Positions 8,344-18,652 are shown, counted from the stretch's first letter. The stretch is 64,000 nucleotides of DNA from Gemmatimonas sp. (GCF_027531815.1 NZ_JAPZSK010000014.1:186001-250000), one strand, 5' to 3'. Notes: a model not told the origin generated them from the sequence alone. Made by a program: numbers and translations.

Positions 8344-8895
8344 AACCGACGGCGGCGGGCGGTGTCCCGGCGGCGGACCGCTGGGGTGCATGCGACAAGC
8401 GGGCGGCTGCTCAACCGAATACGTGAGATTGACAATGCGCCAGGTCACCCCCACCTGCACGAGGGTGAACTGGTCGATGCCACAGTGGGACCAGACGCCG
8501 TTCTGCCACAGGTCGTACGGCAACCACACCGAGGCCATGCTGCCGGCGACCCGCACCTCCGCATCGAACCCCCGTTCGATGATGGGCGCCCGCTGCCCCG
8601 ATGCCCGTTGCGAGGCGGCGGTGCGCATCGTGAAGCCCGGTGCGCCGTTGCGCTCGCGCGCCGCGTAGACCTGTCCGCTGTCGGTCATGAGATTGGACAG
8701 CCGCACCATGTCGCCGCGATTGATGGCGTCCATGGCGGAGTCCACGACGGCCATGACGGCGGCGCGCGTGGCACTGGTGCCGCCCGCCGGTGCGCCGCGC
8801 GGTGCCTGCGCCCCTGCGGTTGCGATCCAAGACGAAAGCAGGAGGAGCACGCCCATGAGTGGGCGAGCGCCGGCGGCGGAACGAAGTCGTGGCAT
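8323..8895 (-). CDS. Exported NTF2/SnoaL-like small protein
   Basis: 190 residues with a signal peptide (GVLLLLSSWIATAGAQ). The core follows the SnoaL/DUF4440 cone fold: AVMAVVDSAMDAINRGDMVRL at the N-terminal helix, then FDAEVRVAGSMASVWLPYDL and a strand pair near WRIVNLTYSVE. Such domains bind small molecules or act as simple isomerases, and function cannot be assigned from sequence. The C-terminus is Pro-rich (PPPGHRPPPSVPPAAAR) and probably unstructured. The ATG at 8895 begins directly before Arg-containing signal-peptide residues. It lies 23 bp after the SRPBCC gene on the same strand, so the two may be co-transcribed. Confidence 0.8.
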   Translation of the reverse strand: MPRLRSAAGARPLMGVLLLLSSWIATAGAQAPRGAPAGGTSATRAAVMAVVDSAMDAINRGDMVRLSNLMTDSGQVYAARERNGAPGFTMRTAASQRASGQRAPIIERGFDAEVRVAGSMASVWLPYDLWQNGVWSHCGIDQFTLVQVGVTWRIVNLTYSVEQPPACRMHPSGPPPGHRPPPSVPPAAAR

Positions 8896-8918
8896 GGAGG
8901 GCGGCGGCTGGACGTGGA

Positions 8919-9344
8919 TTATCGCGCGCGCGATTCGGCGTGCGCGCGATAGTTGTCGAGAATGGCTTGCCAGCCATCGCGCTGCATCTCGAGCGGATGC
9001 TCGTGTTCGGGCGTGAAGGTCTCCCGCACCTCAGTGCCACCGGCCAGCGGAATGAACTGCACCGTGACCACGCGCTCGGGGCCCAACGCGAAGCGCAGCA
9101 ATGCACCGGGCTGCACATCGAGGAAGGTGCCCTCGAAATCGAATCCCATCGAGCCGTCGCGCGCCTCCATGCGATAGGAGAAGGTACCCCCGATGCGCAC
9201 ATCGTTCGTGGCATGGGGGCAGTGCCAATCCGGCGACGCGAAGTTCCACGCCATCACCGACGCCGGCTCGGTGAAGGCCGCAAAGGCCGTTGCCGGGTCG
9301 CAGGACAGCTCGACAGATACCGTGATGGGCTCAAGGGTGCTCAT
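8919..9344 (-). CDS. SRPBCC/AHSA1-like ligand-binding protein
   Basis: 141 residues from the ATG at 9344 (an in-frame start 45 bp upstream adds a Cys-rich stretch not expected in the family). The AHSA1/SRPBCC hallmarks are present: initial strand ITVSVELSCDPATAFAAFTE, the P-A-S-V-M-AWNFASPDWHCP segment, GGTFSYRMEARDG, then FEGTFLDVQPGALLRFALG and the final helix MQRDGWQAILDNYRAHAE. These proteins bind hydrophobic ligands or act as co-chaperones; here the whole chain is a single domain without a DNA-binding part. No signal peptide, so cytosolic. Confidence 0.85.
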   Translation of the reverse strand: MSTLEPITVSVELSCDPATAFAAFTEPASVMAWNFASPDWHCPHATNDVRIGGTFSYRMEARDGSMGFDFEGTFLDVQPGALLRFALGPERVVTVQFIPLAGGTEVRETFTPEHEHPLEMQRDGWQAILDNYRAHAESRAR

Positions 9345-9412
9345 CCAACGCTCGCAGCAGGAGAAGTGGGTCGGCAATCCGATAGACAAGTTAGCCGCCG
9401 CACGGCATCCAG

Positions 9413-10837
9413 CTACCGCCGGAGCATCCCGGACTGGAGCACCCCGTCGAGTGCAGGAAACGGCACACCCAGCAGTGTGGCAATGAGCGGGGCCACATCG
9501 GTGAGGTCCATGATCGGGACGACCATGCCCTCGCGTACTCCCGCACCCCAGGCCACGAACCCCGTGAGAATCTCCGGCATGTCCGTGGGAAAGTGTCCGT
9601 GTGTGCCGCCGCTCGAGGCGCGCACCGCCGCACCCGTTCGCGCGCTGCCCATCCGCACGCCATTGCTCGCCGTGAGCGCGAACGGCACCCGAGGGTCGGC
9701 ACCGATCCGATCCAGTTCGGCCCGTTCGACCACGCGATAGAGGCGCCGCTCTGCCGCGGGCGCGGCCGCGAGGGCCCGACGCGCGGCGGTCACGGCCGCG
9801 GTGTCACGCGAGTCTCGCAGGTGCAGGAACGCTGCGCCGCCTTCCACGTGAAAGACGGTACGCCAGGTGGGACCGCGCGCACTGTCGAGCAGTCCGGCGC
9901 CGGCCAGACGCACGTTCGGGTTCACCTGCAACTGGGTATTCACGAAGCCGTGATCGCCGGTGATGATGAACGTGGTGCGATCGAGAATGCCCGCGCGCTC
10001 CGCGGCGTCCACCAGTTGCCCCACCGCGCGGTCGATCGCGGAGACGGCGCGTGCCACACGATCGCCTGAGCGCCCCGCTTCGTGCTGGAAGTGATCGGTG
10101 CCGATGAGATGCAGCGCGGTGAGCGCGGGACGACGGGTTTCGAGAATATGCGCCGCCATGGCCCCCAGTCGGTCATCACGCGTCAGCCAGTCGCCATGGA
10201 AATTGCGACGCACATCGAGGCGGCCAGTCGCCTCGCGCTCGAGCTCCTCCACCAATCCCGGCGTGGCGAGCTGACGCATCGGCAGGATCCGCTCGACCGT
10301 GCTGTCGAGTGACCAGACCTCAGGGACCAGAAAGTCCACCGGTGCGCCGACTGTTACCGGCCACATCACGGCGGCGGTCTTCTTGCCGACCTTTCGCAGG
10401 GCCGAGAACAGCGTCGGCACCTTGATGGAATCCGCCTCCCAATACCACCGACCCGTCGCTCCCTGCGGCTCGAACGGGCTGTTGTAGTAGATGCCGTGGC
10501 GCAGCGGCGTGGCACCGGTGAACAGCGTCGTGTGCGAGGGATAGGTGACCGACGGAAACACCCCCCGTACGCCAAGGGCGTGCGCGCCGTCGCGCGCCAT
10601 CTGTTGGATTGTGGGGGCGCCGAACGCCGCCGCATCGCGATAGAACTCGGGGCGGAGGCCATCGATGGAGATGAGCACCACGTGGTCGGATGGGGCCGAC
10701 TGCGCGCGGAGCGCTGTCGCCCCCGGCGTGACTGCCCCCACGAGGGCGCCCACCGCGGCCATATACCGAAGCGCGATGGACGCGACAGAGCGGAGGTTCT
10801 TCGTGCTGATCATGCGGGATTCCGGTGAACTGGGCAT
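9413..10837 (-). CDS. Exported nucleotide pyrophosphatase/phosphodiesterase family protein
   Basis: Alkaline-phosphatase-superfamily enzyme of the type I phosphodiesterase group, 474 residues with a signal peptide (cleavage near ALRAQ, residue 46). Metal and nucleophile residues are visible: Asp59 in LISIDGLRPEF, nucleophile Thr98 in FPSVTYPSHTTLFTG, GTDHFQHE in mid-protein and ITGDHGF. It hydrolyses phosphodiester or pyrophosphate bonds, probably in the periplasm. The ATG overlaps the stop of the upstream TonB receptor by one base (TGATG), implying translational coupling; an alternative ATG lies 24 bases downstream. The pairing suggests the receptor imports, or supplies, a phosphate ester that this enzyme cleaves. 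Confidence 0.9.
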   Translation of the reverse strand: MPSSPESRMISTKNLRSVASIALRYMAAVGALVGAVTPGATALRAQSAPSDHVVLISIDGLRPEFYRDAAAFGAPTIQQMARDGAHALGVRGVFPSVTYPSHTTLFTGATPLRHGIYYNSPFEPQGATGRWYWEADSIKVPTLFSALRKVGKKTAAVMWPVTVGAPVDFLVPEVWSLDSTVERILPMRQLATPGLVEELEREATGRLDVRRNFHGDWLTRDDRLGAMAAHILETRRPALTALHLIGTDHFQHEAGRSGDRVARAVSAIDRAVGQLVDAAERAGILDRTTFIITGDHGFVNTQLQVNPNVRLAGAGLLDSARGPTWRTVFHVEGGAAFLHLRDSRDTAAVTAARRALAAAPAAERRLYRVVERAELDRIGADPRVPFALTASNGVRMGSARTGAAVRASSGGTHGHFPTDMPEILTGFVAWGAGVREGMVVPIMDLTDVAPLIATLLGVPFPALDGVLQSGMLRR

Positions 10838-13800
10838 CAGAACTTGTAGGCCAGTCCGGCCTGGATCTGGTACGGATTGCCCGACTTGCGCAGCACACCA
10901 GCATTCTGGTTCACGGTGTAGCGATAGCGCCGCGTGGCCTGATCGAACCCGGTCACGTTGAGCAGGTTCTGTGCAGACCCCGCCGAATAGATGGCACCCC
11001 AGTCGCTGTTCAACAGGTTCGGCAGGTTGAACACGTCGATGGTGAGCTCGGCGGCCTGACCGCCGAAGGTGCGAATGGTCTTGGCGACTCGGAGATCGAG
11101 ACGATCCTGCCAGGGATTGTACAGGGCGTTGCGCTCGGCGAAGCGGCCGAGGTTCTCGCGTACGTAGTCGGCGACGATGCTGGCGCGGTTGTCCATGAGC
11201 TGCTGCATGCCCGTGGCGATGGCAGCGGGCGTACCGGGCGCCGCCGGATCGAAGAGGAAGGCCAGATCATTCGAATTCGGCGAGCCGTCGGCGTTGATGT
11301 CACGACTGGTCACCAGCGAGAACGGGGACCCGCTCGATCCCACGTAGCGGGCACTGATGCGGAAGCCATACACCGACGGCAGCGAGCCGAAGAGCACGAG
11401 CTTGTGCCGGAAGTCGCTGTCGGAGCGCCCCCACAGGCTGCCCAGGTTCCGAGGGTCACCGGCCGTGGCCGTGTTGAGCGCCGTGCCGGCCACGCAGCAG
11501 TTGTACGACGTATTGTCGCGCGTGCTGTTGAGCGTGTACGAGGCGTTCAGCGCGGCGTCGCGGTAGGGGCTGGCCCCCAGCTCCACCGTCCACGTCTTCT
11601 GCTCGAGCGAGCCCTCCGGCACCAGCTCCAGGACGCGGCCGATCGCCTGCGTCTGGAACGAGTTCGTGATGAACGTGTTGCCCGCCGCATCGATGCTGGA
11701 GGTCGGCACATAGATGGGACGATTCAGTTCGTTGTCGAGGGTGAAGAACGGCTGGGCGGCGCGATTGCGATCCACGTAGTGGTAATTGTCCCAGGTCCGC
11801 GCGTAGAACAGCGACGTGCCAGCAGTCAGCCAGCTGGCGATGCGACGTTGGTACGACAGGTTGGCCTTGGCCGTGCTGGGCACCTCGAAGTCCGGGCTGA
11901 TGAGATCCACGCGGGTGGCCGTCGGCACCCCCGGCAGCAAGCCGGGAATCGTGCTGCGATCACGCCGGAACGCCACGTAGTCGGGGGCGGGCACCTGCGC
12001 CCCACGCACGTCGATACCGGCCTGCTCCATCCCGCTGTTCAGGATGTGGTTCACGTGCGCGTAGTAGTGGGGCTGCGCCGTGAACACGCCGGCACCGGCG
12101 CGCAGCAGATTGCGGCCATCACCGGTGGCATCCCACACGAGTGACGCGCGGGGCTGGATGTTGTCCCAGTCGGTAGGCGTGCGATCCGTGCGCAGCCCCA
12201 GCGCCTGATCGAGTGTCGGGTTGTAGCGCGCAGCCGTGAGGAAACTCGTCACATCGTAGCGCACGCCCAGCGTCGTGGTCAGCCGCGGCGTAAGTTGCCA
12301 CTCCGTCTGGGCAAAGGCGGCAGCATCAAGCACCCATTGCCGCGCGGTCGGCTCCGGTTCGAGCAGTGGCACGTTGCGGCGATAGCGCGCGGCCCGGCCG
12401 GCCTCGAGATCGGCAAGAGAGTTGAAGTTGTACTGACCGCCCGTCTCAATGGACAGGTAGGTGTTGAGATAGGTCAGCGAGTTATCCACACCAAAGGAGA
12501 TGGTCTGCCGACCGCGCTGCATGAAGGTGGTGTTCACCAGCTGATACTGCGTTTCGCGATTGCGCTCGGGCGCGAACCGATGACCGCCAAACTGGACCGT
12601 GACCTGGCCGTTCGAGCCATCGGGAAGCCGGGAGTTGATGAGGACCTCACCACGCGGCAGCACGGCGTTGGGTTCCCAGGCGCGCTGCGCGTAGCTCACC
12701 GCCAGCTTCGCTTCGTTCTGGACGTTCGGGGACAGAGTGGAGCGAAGCGAGACGAGACCGCCGTTCTCGAGGGAGTTGAAGCTGTTGCGCGCCTCCGCCA
12801 GCAGGGGACGGCCCTGATCGTTGACCCCACTCTGCGGGTTGTTCCAATCGGAGAAGTTGTTGCGAATCGTGAGCAGATGCTTGTCGTTCAGGCGGTAGTC
12901 GAGGCGTGCAAAGAGCGTATTCGCCACCGGAGCGCGACTGTATGCGCCGAACGCCTGGGCCGGATCCATGCCGTAGCGCCGCTGGAGGACGTCCACGAGA
13001 CGGGTCAGCGAGTCGCGCGCAATGCGGGCCTGGATCTCCTCCTGCTGGTCACGCAGGTCCAGCACGAAGAACGGTTCCTGCTGATCCTGCCGATCGAAGG
13101 CCACGAAGTAGTGCAGCTTGTCCTTGATGATGGGCCCACCGACGGACCCACCCCACTGCGTGATGCGCTGCTGTCGCAACGCCCGACTGCGTCCGAGGAA
13201 GTCCTCCGTTGCCGACAAGCTTTCGTCGCGATGAAAGACGAAGGCGTTGGACTCCACCGTGTTCGTGCCGCTCTTGGTCACGGCACTGATGGCGCCGCCC
13301 CCCTGACGGCCTTGCGTGACGTCGTAGGAGTTGGTGACGATTTCGAATTCGCGGATGGCGGCCAGCGATAGCGTGAAGGGCCCGCGCCCCACCTGACCGC
13401 CACCCAGCTGGTTGCGCGCGGACACGCCGTCGATGCGCACATCGGTCGAGGTGGCTCGTGCACCACCAATGTTGAAGCCGCCGCCCGATGTGGTGGGCGC
13501 GAGCAGGGCAAGGTCGGTGAAGTTGCGATTCTGCACCGGCAGTTCCTCGATCTCCCGCGCTGAGACCTTGGTCGATGCGCCTAGCCGTTCACGACGCGCG
13601 CCAGTCCCGATTTCGTCGGTGACGCGCACGGGCTCGAGGTTGGCCGCCGACGGCACGAGACGGAACACGAGTTCCAGCCGATCACCCAGCGACAGCGTCA
13701 ATGAGTCGCGAAGCTGCGCCTGATAGCCGATGCGGCGCACAGTCACCGCGTAGTTCCGGCCGAGGGGCAACTGCGGGAACAGGAAGCGGCCATCCGCTCG

Positions 13801-13995
13801 TGTCTGTCCGCGACCGGTATACCCGGTGGAGGCGTTGCGCACGATGACCTCCACGCTGGGCAGCGGTGTCCCAGTGCTATCGACGACGCGGCCGCCGATG
13901 GCCGCGTCGGTACCCTGTGCCAACAGCGAGCGACTGCCCAGGGTATACGCGAGTACTGCACCGAGCGTCAGCACGAAACGCAAGCGACCAACCAT
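10837..13995 (-). CDS. Oar-like TonB-dependent outer-membrane receptor
   Basis: 1,052-residue receptor for active import across the outer membrane. The ATG at 13995 has GGAG seven bases upstream and gives a signal peptide ([20 protein letters not shown]). A carboxypeptidase-regulatory-like beta-sandwich follows ([40 protein letters not shown]), then a plug with [18 protein letters not shown] and [20 protein letters not shown], the latter characteristic of Oar-type receptors, then a long barrel ending LAYKF with a terminal Phe. It is the first gene of an operon with the phosphodiesterase and diverges from an exported hydrolase across phased GTCACG repeats. Substrate unknown; a phosphorylated compound is plausible from context. 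Confidence 0.92.
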   Translation of the reverse strand: MVGRLRFVLTLGAVLAYTLGSRSLLAQGTDAAIGGRVVDSTGTPLPSVEVIVRNASTGYTGRGQTRADGRFLFPQLPLGRNYAVTVRRIGYQAQLRDSLTLSLGDRLELVFRLVPSAANLEPVRVTDEIGTGARRERLGASTKVSAREIEELPVQNRNFTDLALLAPTTSGGGFNIGGARATSTDVRIDGVSARNQLGGGQVGRGPFTLSLAAIREFEIVTNSYDVTQGRQGGGAISAVTKSGTNTVESNAFVFHRDESLSATEDFLGRSRALRQQRITQWGGSVGGPIIKDKLHYFVAFDRQDQQEPFFVLDLRDQQEEIQARIARDSLTRLVDVLQRRYGMDPAQAFGAYSRAPVANTLFARLDYRLNDKHLLTIRNNFSDWNNPQSGVNDQGRPLLAEARNSFNSLENGGLVSLRSTLSPNVQNEAKLAVSYAQRAWEPNAVLPRGEVLINSRLPDGSNGQVTVQFGGHRFAPERNRETQYQLVNTTFMQRGRQTISFGVDNSLTYLNTYLSIETGGQYNFNSLADLEAGRAARYRRNVPLLEPEPTARQWVLDAAAFAQTEWQLTPRLTTTLGVRYDVTSFLTAARYNPTLDQALGLRTDRTPTDWDNIQPRASLVWDATGDGRNLLRAGAGVFTAQPHYYAHVNHILNSGMEQAGIDVRGAQVPAPDYVAFRRDRSTIPGLLPGVPTATRVDLISPDFEVPSTAKANLSYQRRIASWLTAGTSLFYARTWDNYHYVDRNRAAQPFFTLDNELNRPIYVPTSSIDAAGNTFITNSFQTQAIGRVLELVPEGSLEQKTWTVELGASPYRDAALNASYTLNSTRDNTSYNCCVAGTALNTATAGDPRNLGSLWGRSDSDFRHKLVLFGSLPSVYGFRISARYVGSSGSPFSLVTSRDINADGSPNSNDLAFLFDPAAPGTPAAIATGMQQLMDNRASIVADYVRENLGRFAERNALYNPWQDRLDLRVAKTIRTFGGQAAELTIDVFNLPNLLNSDWGAIYSAGSAQNLLNVTGFDQATRRYRYTVNQNAGVLRKSGNPYQIQAGLAYKF

Positions 13996-14093
13996 GGTGT
14001 TGCTCCGAGAGCCAGGGAACGGGAACGTGGGATCGACCACGCCAAGCATTCCCTGCTCGTGTCACGGTGCTCCGCGCGCGTGCCGAAGAATCA

Positions 14094-14130
14094 GTCACGT
14101 CACCGTCACGCGTCGTCACGCGCCGTCACG
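14094..14130. promoter_or_regulatory. Helically phased GTCACG direct repeats (operator-like)
   Basis: GTCACG occurs at 14094, 14105, 14115 and 14125, so the copies are 11, 10 and 10 bp apart and face the same side of the helix. A further copy is at 14061. The array sits between the divergent TonB receptor/phosphodiesterase operon and the hydrolase gene. Direct repeats of this period are typical of OmpR/PhoB-type response regulators, whose PhoB half-site contains GTCA. The regulator assignment is inference. Confidence 0.45.
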
Positions 14131-14177
14131 GTGCCGTGTTGCGCAACGGGCACGCCGACCACGAGATTGCCGGTACC

Positions 14178-15377
14178 ATGATGAACCTTCGTTCTGTTCG
14201 CCGGCCGTGCGCCGTGGCGCTGCTCCTATCCATCACCGGGGCATCCACGGCGGTTGCACAGGGTGCAGCGGCGGCAACCGCCGCACCGGGTGCCGTCACG
14301 CGCGCCGATCTGGCTACGCGCTACCTGCTCATGGATGCCGCGTATGCGGCCGCCGACTCCAGCGCGCGCCTCACCGACAGCACGCGTGCGGCCCTCAACC
14401 GTATCTTCGATCGGTCCACCTTGAGCTTCTTCGGTGGACGTTTTGCCGTGACAGCGGCCATGATGGACACGGCCATCACCATGGCGGACCCGACCTACCG
14501 TTACGTGAGGCGCGAGCTGCCGCGTGATGTCGTGATCGACGGCCGCCCCGCCCGCGCCTTGCGCGATGCACTCGCCGCCCGGCTGATGCGCCTCGACAGT
14601 GCGGGGCCGCTCGCGCAGGCCATCGTCTCGGCGCGCGCCCGCACAGCGCTCCTGGTGGACACCGTGTCGGCTGAGCGAAGTGCCGAGTTTCTGGCGGAGC
14701 CGTCGACACTCGCCCGCGCCGTGGCCGCCGAGGTGAGCGCTCTCGAGAAGGGGCACAATCCCTATGCCCGACAGGTGGGCGACCTCTGGCGCAGCTATCG
14801 TGGTGCGAACGGTACCGCGGTGGCCATGCGCGTCATCGCGCCGCGCGCCGCCGCAACACGGGCGGTGGGCGTGCTGCTGGCGCTGCACGGCGCGGGGGGC
14901 GACGAGAACATGTTCGCCAACGGCTATGGCCAGGGCGTCGCTGCGCGTGTCGCGCGCGAGAACGACCTGCTCTTCGTATCGCTGGCGACCACGCCGTTCA
15001 TGACCAGTCCCGTGCAGTTCGATTCGCTCATGGCGGTGCTGGGGCGTGATTACCGTCTCGACGCCTCACGCGTGTACCTGCTCGGGCATTCCATGGGTGC
15101 CGGCGCCGCCGCACGGCTGGCGCAGGAGCGCCCGCGCGCGCTGACCGCCGTGGCCTGTCTCGCCGGCGGGGCGGGCGTTACGGCCGCCGGTGCTCCGCCC
15201 GTGCTCTTCCTCGGCGCCCAGCTGGACCCCATCATCCCCGCCGCACGCGTCAAGGCCGCAGCGGCAGCGACCCCCACTGGGGTCTACGAAGAGCGCGTCA
15301 ATGAAGGGCACACCCTCATGGTGCGCGGCGCCGTGCTGCGGGCCCTGCCGTGGATGCTCCAGCAGCCGCGCCGGTAA
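14178..15377 (+). CDS. Exported alpha/beta hydrolase
   Basis: 399 residues from the first of two adjacent ATGs (14178, 14181), which precede a signal peptide (AVALLLSITGASTAVAQ). An alanine-rich, probably helical N-terminal region of about 190 residues precedes an alpha/beta-hydrolase domain: oxyanion motif LLALHGAGGDENMF, nucleophile elbow GHSMGAG, acid in FLGAQLDPIIP and final His in NEGHTLM. This layout resembles the LpqC/polyhydroxybutyrate-depolymerase and feruloyl-esterase-like groups, so a secreted esterase is likely; the substrate is not visible. It diverges from the TonB receptor operon and probably shares its control region. Confidence 0.85.
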   Translation: MMNLRSVRRPCAVALLLSITGASTAVAQGAAAATAAPGAVTRADLATRYLLMDAAYAAADSSARLTDSTRAALNRIFDRSTLSFFGGRFAVTAAMMDTAITMADPTYRYVRRELPRDVVIDGRPARALRDALAARLMRLDSAGPLAQAIVSARARTALLVDTVSAERSAEFLAEPSTLARAVAAEVSALEKGHNPYARQVGDLWRSYRGANGTAVAMRVIAPRAAATRAVGVLLALHGAGGDENMFANGYGQGVAARVARENDLLFVSLATTPFMTSPVQFDSLMAVLGRDYRLDASRVYLLGHSMGAGAAARLAQERPRALTAVACLAGGAGVTAAGAPPVLFLGAQLDPIIPAARVKAAAAATPTGVYEERVNEGHTLMVRGAVLRALPWMLQQPRR

Positions 15378-15411
15378 CGCGCACCACCGGCCACCGCGCC
15401 AGATGTAATTG

Positions 15412-16668
15412 CTAGGGGCGGCTGAACACGGCGCCGTGCGGCGTGGCAGCCCCATGGCCACCGTGCGGCCACTGCACGCCTTCCAGACGGAAGCCCGGCT
15501 CGGTGCTGCCGGCCGCCCGAAAGCGCTGGTCAATCGAGAGACGTCCGGTACGTCCATCGAAGTCGGCGAGCAGCACGCGCGTCTTCATGGCCCGATAGCC
15601 GGTGATGACCACGCGACGCTCGTTGGGCTCGATGCCGATCCAGTGGGGCACATCGTCGGGACCAAGCGTCACGCGCGACACTTCCCGCGGGGCGCGCGGG
15701 TTCGACACATCGAGACTCACGACGGCGCTCCATGCCGGCACCGTAATGAGATAGTAGTTACCCGCCACGACCGGCACGGCGCACGACGTGCCCGGCTTCC
15801 GGGGAAAGGAGGCAACCAGCTCCGCACGTGGAGCCGCCCCGGCCGCCTCGTGCAGCAGGTACAGTCCGCAGTTGAAGGTGCTCACCAGCACGGAGCGACC
15901 ATCGCGCAGCACACGTGGTTCGGCGCTGCGGTAGCCTTCATCACCGCGTGCACCGCCCGGCAGGTCGATGGTATGCAGCAACTGCAGGTCGGAGAGGCGC
16001 CAGAGCTGCAGCGCGCGCGTCGTGTCGGCGTTGTCCATGTCCGAAGTGGTCACCACCACGCGGTCGATGTCCGGCAGGATGGCCGCCGAGTACGGGCGCA
16101 CGCGTCGGTCCACGCCGGGGGCAAGTGCCGAGGAGACCCGCACCACCCCACCGGCAGGGGTCATCTCCACCAGCCCACCGGCGGCCATGCCGGCACTGTC
16201 GTGCTGCATCTGAAAGGTGGCCAGCACGTTGTTGTTGGGGAGGCGCCAGAAGCTGTGGGGGTGCATGAGCGCGCCCACCTGCTCGAAATGCGTCACGAGC
16301 CGCGGGGCCGCAGGGCGCGTGAGATCGAAGACATACGACTCACCCGACCCGAAGTCGTTGGCGAACAGCTGGCGGTCAGCAGCAAGCGTGTGCTCCGTAT
16401 GGTGCGTGCGACGACCACGCCCGGGCACCGCCAGCGTGGTGACCAGACGGCCGTAGCGCGCCGTGGCTGACGCCGGACGGCGTACGTCGTACACCGCCAG
16501 GAAGTCGGGGCCGCTGCTGTCCACCGACGATGCCCACAGGTACAGAAAGTCGCTCGGTGACGACGACGGCGTTGGCGCGGATACCGCGACCGGTATGGGT
16601 GCGGAGGATGTCAGGGGCGCGACGACGAGCGCCATGGCTGCCAGCGCGGTTGCGAAACGCAGGAGCAT
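15412..16668 (-). CDS. Exported SBP56-like beta-propeller protein
   Basis: 418 residues from ATG 16668, with a signal peptide (LLRFATALAAMALVVAP). Successive blade-like segments are present, and several match selenium-binding-protein-56 patterns: DFLAVYDV, YGRLVTTLAVPG, the His cluster RTHHTEHTL, PHSFWRLPNNNVLATFQ and VVTTSDMDN. Intracellular SBP56 proteins include methanethiol oxidases; whether this exported, His-rich relative binds copper or has that activity is inference. Plain Ala, Ser and Thr residues lead into the propeller. It is 34 bp from, and convergent with, the alpha/beta hydrolase gene. Confidence 0.7.
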   Translation of the reverse strand: MLLRFATALAAMALVVAPLTSSAPIPVAVSAPTPSSSPSDFLYLWASSVDSSGPDFLAVYDVRRPASATARYGRLVTTLAVPGRGRRTHHTEHTLAADRQLFANDFGSGESYVFDLTRPAAPRLVTHFEQVGALMHPHSFWRLPNNNVLATFQMQHDSAGMAAGGLVEMTPAGGVVRVSSALAPGVDRRVRPYSAAILPDIDRVVVTTSDMDNADTTRALQLWRLSDLQLLHTIDLPGGARGDEGYRSAEPRVLRDGRSVLVSTFNCGLYLLHEAAGAAPRAELVASFPRKPGTSCAVPVVAGNYYLITVPAWSAVVSLDVSNPRAPREVSRVTLGPDDVPHWIGIEPNERRVVITGYRAMKTRVLLADFDGRTGRLSIDQRFRAAGSTEPGFRLEGVQWPHGGHGAATPHGAVFSRP

Positions 16669-16739
16669 GCGTGATTCCGGGGTGGGGTGCTGCGGACAAG
16701 AATACCACGGCGCGGGCGTTTGCGTCGTAGCTTCTGCGT

Positions 16740-18503
16740 ATGCCCGCCTTCTCCCGCTCCCGTAGCCATGCGGCGCGCGCCGCCGTGGCGCTCCTCGCGG
16801 CTCTCGCCGCCTGTTCGTCGTCCGCACGTGACGCGTCCGTCGCACCTGAGGCCGATCTGGTGCTGCTCAATGGCCGCGTGTACACGCTGACGTGGCCGGA
16901 GCCCGGCCGCGACGGACGTCCCAACGCCGCTGCGCCCTTCGACTCCGCCACGGGGTGGCGACACGACGCCACGGCGGTGGCCGTGCAGGAGGGACGCATC
17001 ATCTATGTCGGAAGCGACTCCGGCGCCCGCGCCATCGCAGCGGCGAGCGCGCAGGTCGTGGATCTGGGCGGCCAGACGCTGCTGCCGGGCCTCGTTGATG
17101 CGCACACGCACGTGGCCGAATTGGGACAGTCGCTGGACCGGGTGAACCTCACCGGCGTGGCGACGGAGGAGGAGGCGGTAGCACGCATTGCGTCGCGTGC
17201 TGCCGTCACCCCCAAGGGGGAGTGGATCCTGGGGTACGGGTGGGACGAAGGAGCATGGGCGAATCGCTATCCCGACAAGCGGTTGCTCTCCGCGCGGGTC
17301 CCCGATCACCCGGTCATCCTGCGCAGCCTGCACGGCTTTGCCTCGTGGGCCAACGAACGCGCGCTCACGCTCGCCGGCATCACGCGCGAAACGCCATCGC
17401 CCGCCGGCGGGGAGATTCGCCGTGACGGCCAAGGCAACCCCACGGGACTGGTGCTCAATCGCGCGGTGCCGTTGCTCGACGATGCGGTGCCGCTCCCAAC
17501 ACCGTCGCAGCGGGATGCGCAGCTCCTGCGTGCGCTGCGCGTGATGGCCGAAGCGGGCTACACCGGTGTGCACGAGGCCGGCGTGGCGCCCGACGTCATG
17601 GACAGCTTCGAACGCCTGGCGAGCCGCGACTCGCTACCGTTGCGTGTGTACGCCATGCTCAGTGCCCGCGATTCGGCGCTGATTCGCCGGTGGATTGCCC
17701 GCGGCCCCTTCAGCGCCCCCCATGGCATGCTGGTCGTGCGTGCGGTCAAGGCGTACTACGATGGCGCCCTTGGCTCCCGGGGTGCGCAGATGCTGGCCGA
17801 CTACGCGGATCGCCCGGGGCATCGGGGCGTGAGTGGGGGCGCCTACGGCTTCGATCAACGCCTCGTGGCCGATGCCATGACGGCCGGATTTCAGGTGGGC
17901 ATTCATGCCATCGGCGACGCGGGCAATCGCGCCACGCTCAACTTCATCGACTCCGTGCAGCGTGCGGCGCCCGCCGCGCGCAACCAGCGCCATCGCGTAG
18001 AGCATGCGCAGGTCATTGCCCCCGCCGACATCGCGCGCTTCGCGAGCATGGGCGTGGTGGCGTCGGTGCAGCCCCCGCATGCCGTGGAAGACAAGGGGTG
18101 GGCAGAGACGCGTGTCGGGGCCGAGCGTATGGCCGGCGCCTACGCATGGCGTACGCTGCGCGAAGCCGGGGCCCCACTCGTCTTCTCGTCGGACCTTCCC
18201 GGCTCAGACTGGAGCCCGTTCTACGGCCTGCATTCCGCCATGACCCGTGAGGATACCAGCGGCGCGCCGCCGGGCGGGTGGTACCCCGCGCAACGCATGA
18301 CCGCCGAAGAGGCCGTGCGCGGGTACACGGCGTGGGGGGCCTTTGCCGGATTCGACGAACGCGACGGCGGCACGATTGCCGTGGGCAAGCGGGCGGATTT
18401 CACGGTCATGACGGTCGATCCGTTTCGCGCCGCGCCGCGTGCGTTGCTGCGCGGGAACGTCGTGCTGACCGTGTCGCGAGGACGGGTGACGTACCGGCGG
18501 TGA
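16740..18503 (+). CDS. Amidohydrolase-3 (YtcJ-like) lipoprotein
   Basis: 587-residue metal-dependent amidohydrolase anchored as a lipoprotein (VALLAALAAC, Cys25). The N-terminal beta-sandwich piece (ADLVLLNGRVYTL, VVDLGGQTLLPGLVDAHTHV) supplies the HxH metal pair His122/His124; VRAVKAYYDGALGSRGA, the mid-protein His in FQVGIHAIGDAGNR, RVEHAQVI and FSSDLPGSDWSPF provide the later TIM-barrel motifs of the YtcJ/NfdA group. Such enzymes cleave N-formyl, imide or amide bonds. All metal-binding segments look intact. It diverges from the propeller gene with only about 70 bp between starts. Confidence 0.9.
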   Translation: MPAFSRSRSHAARAAVALLAALAACSSSARDASVAPEADLVLLNGRVYTLTWPEPGRDGRPNAAAPFDSATGWRHDATAVAVQEGRIIYVGSDSGARAIAAASAQVVDLGGQTLLPGLVDAHTHVAELGQSLDRVNLTGVATEEEAVARIASRAAVTPKGEWILGYGWDEGAWANRYPDKRLLSARVPDHPVILRSLHGFASWANERALTLAGITRETPSPAGGEIRRDGQGNPTGLVLNRAVPLLDDAVPLPTPSQRDAQLLRALRVMAEAGYTGVHEAGVAPDVMDSFERLASRDSLPLRVYAMLSARDSALIRRWIARGPFSAPHGMLVVRAVKAYYDGALGSRGAQMLADYADRPGHRGVSGGAYGFDQRLVADAMTAGFQVGIHAIGDAGNRATLNFIDSVQRAAPAARNQRHRVEHAQVIAPADIARFASMGVVASVQPPHAVEDKGWAETRVGAERMAGAYAWRTLREAGAPLVFSSDLPGSDWSPFYGLHSAMTREDTSGAPPGGWYPAQRMTAEEAVRGYTAWGAFAGFDERDGGTIAVGKRADFTVMTVDPFRAAPRALLRGNVVLTVSRGRVTYRR

Positions 18504-18616
18504 TTCCGGCGTCAATCCGCCGTCAATCCACCATCACACCACGAGGGGAGCTCACGAAACGTTCCAGAATCAGGCATGGCGGACCGCGGCCGGTAAACCG
18601 CAGTTTGGTGGGCGAG

Positions 18617-18627
18617 TTGTGACACAA
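18617..18627. promoter_or_regulatory. TTGTG-A-CACAA palindrome upstream of susC
   Basis: Perfect 11-bp inverted repeat ending 25 bp before the SusC start codon, within the likely promoter or leader. Two copies of CGTCAATCC lie about 100 bp further upstream. An operator role is inference. Confidence 0.3.
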
Positions 18628-18652
18628 TCCTTCCACCAACGAGGGGCGTGAG

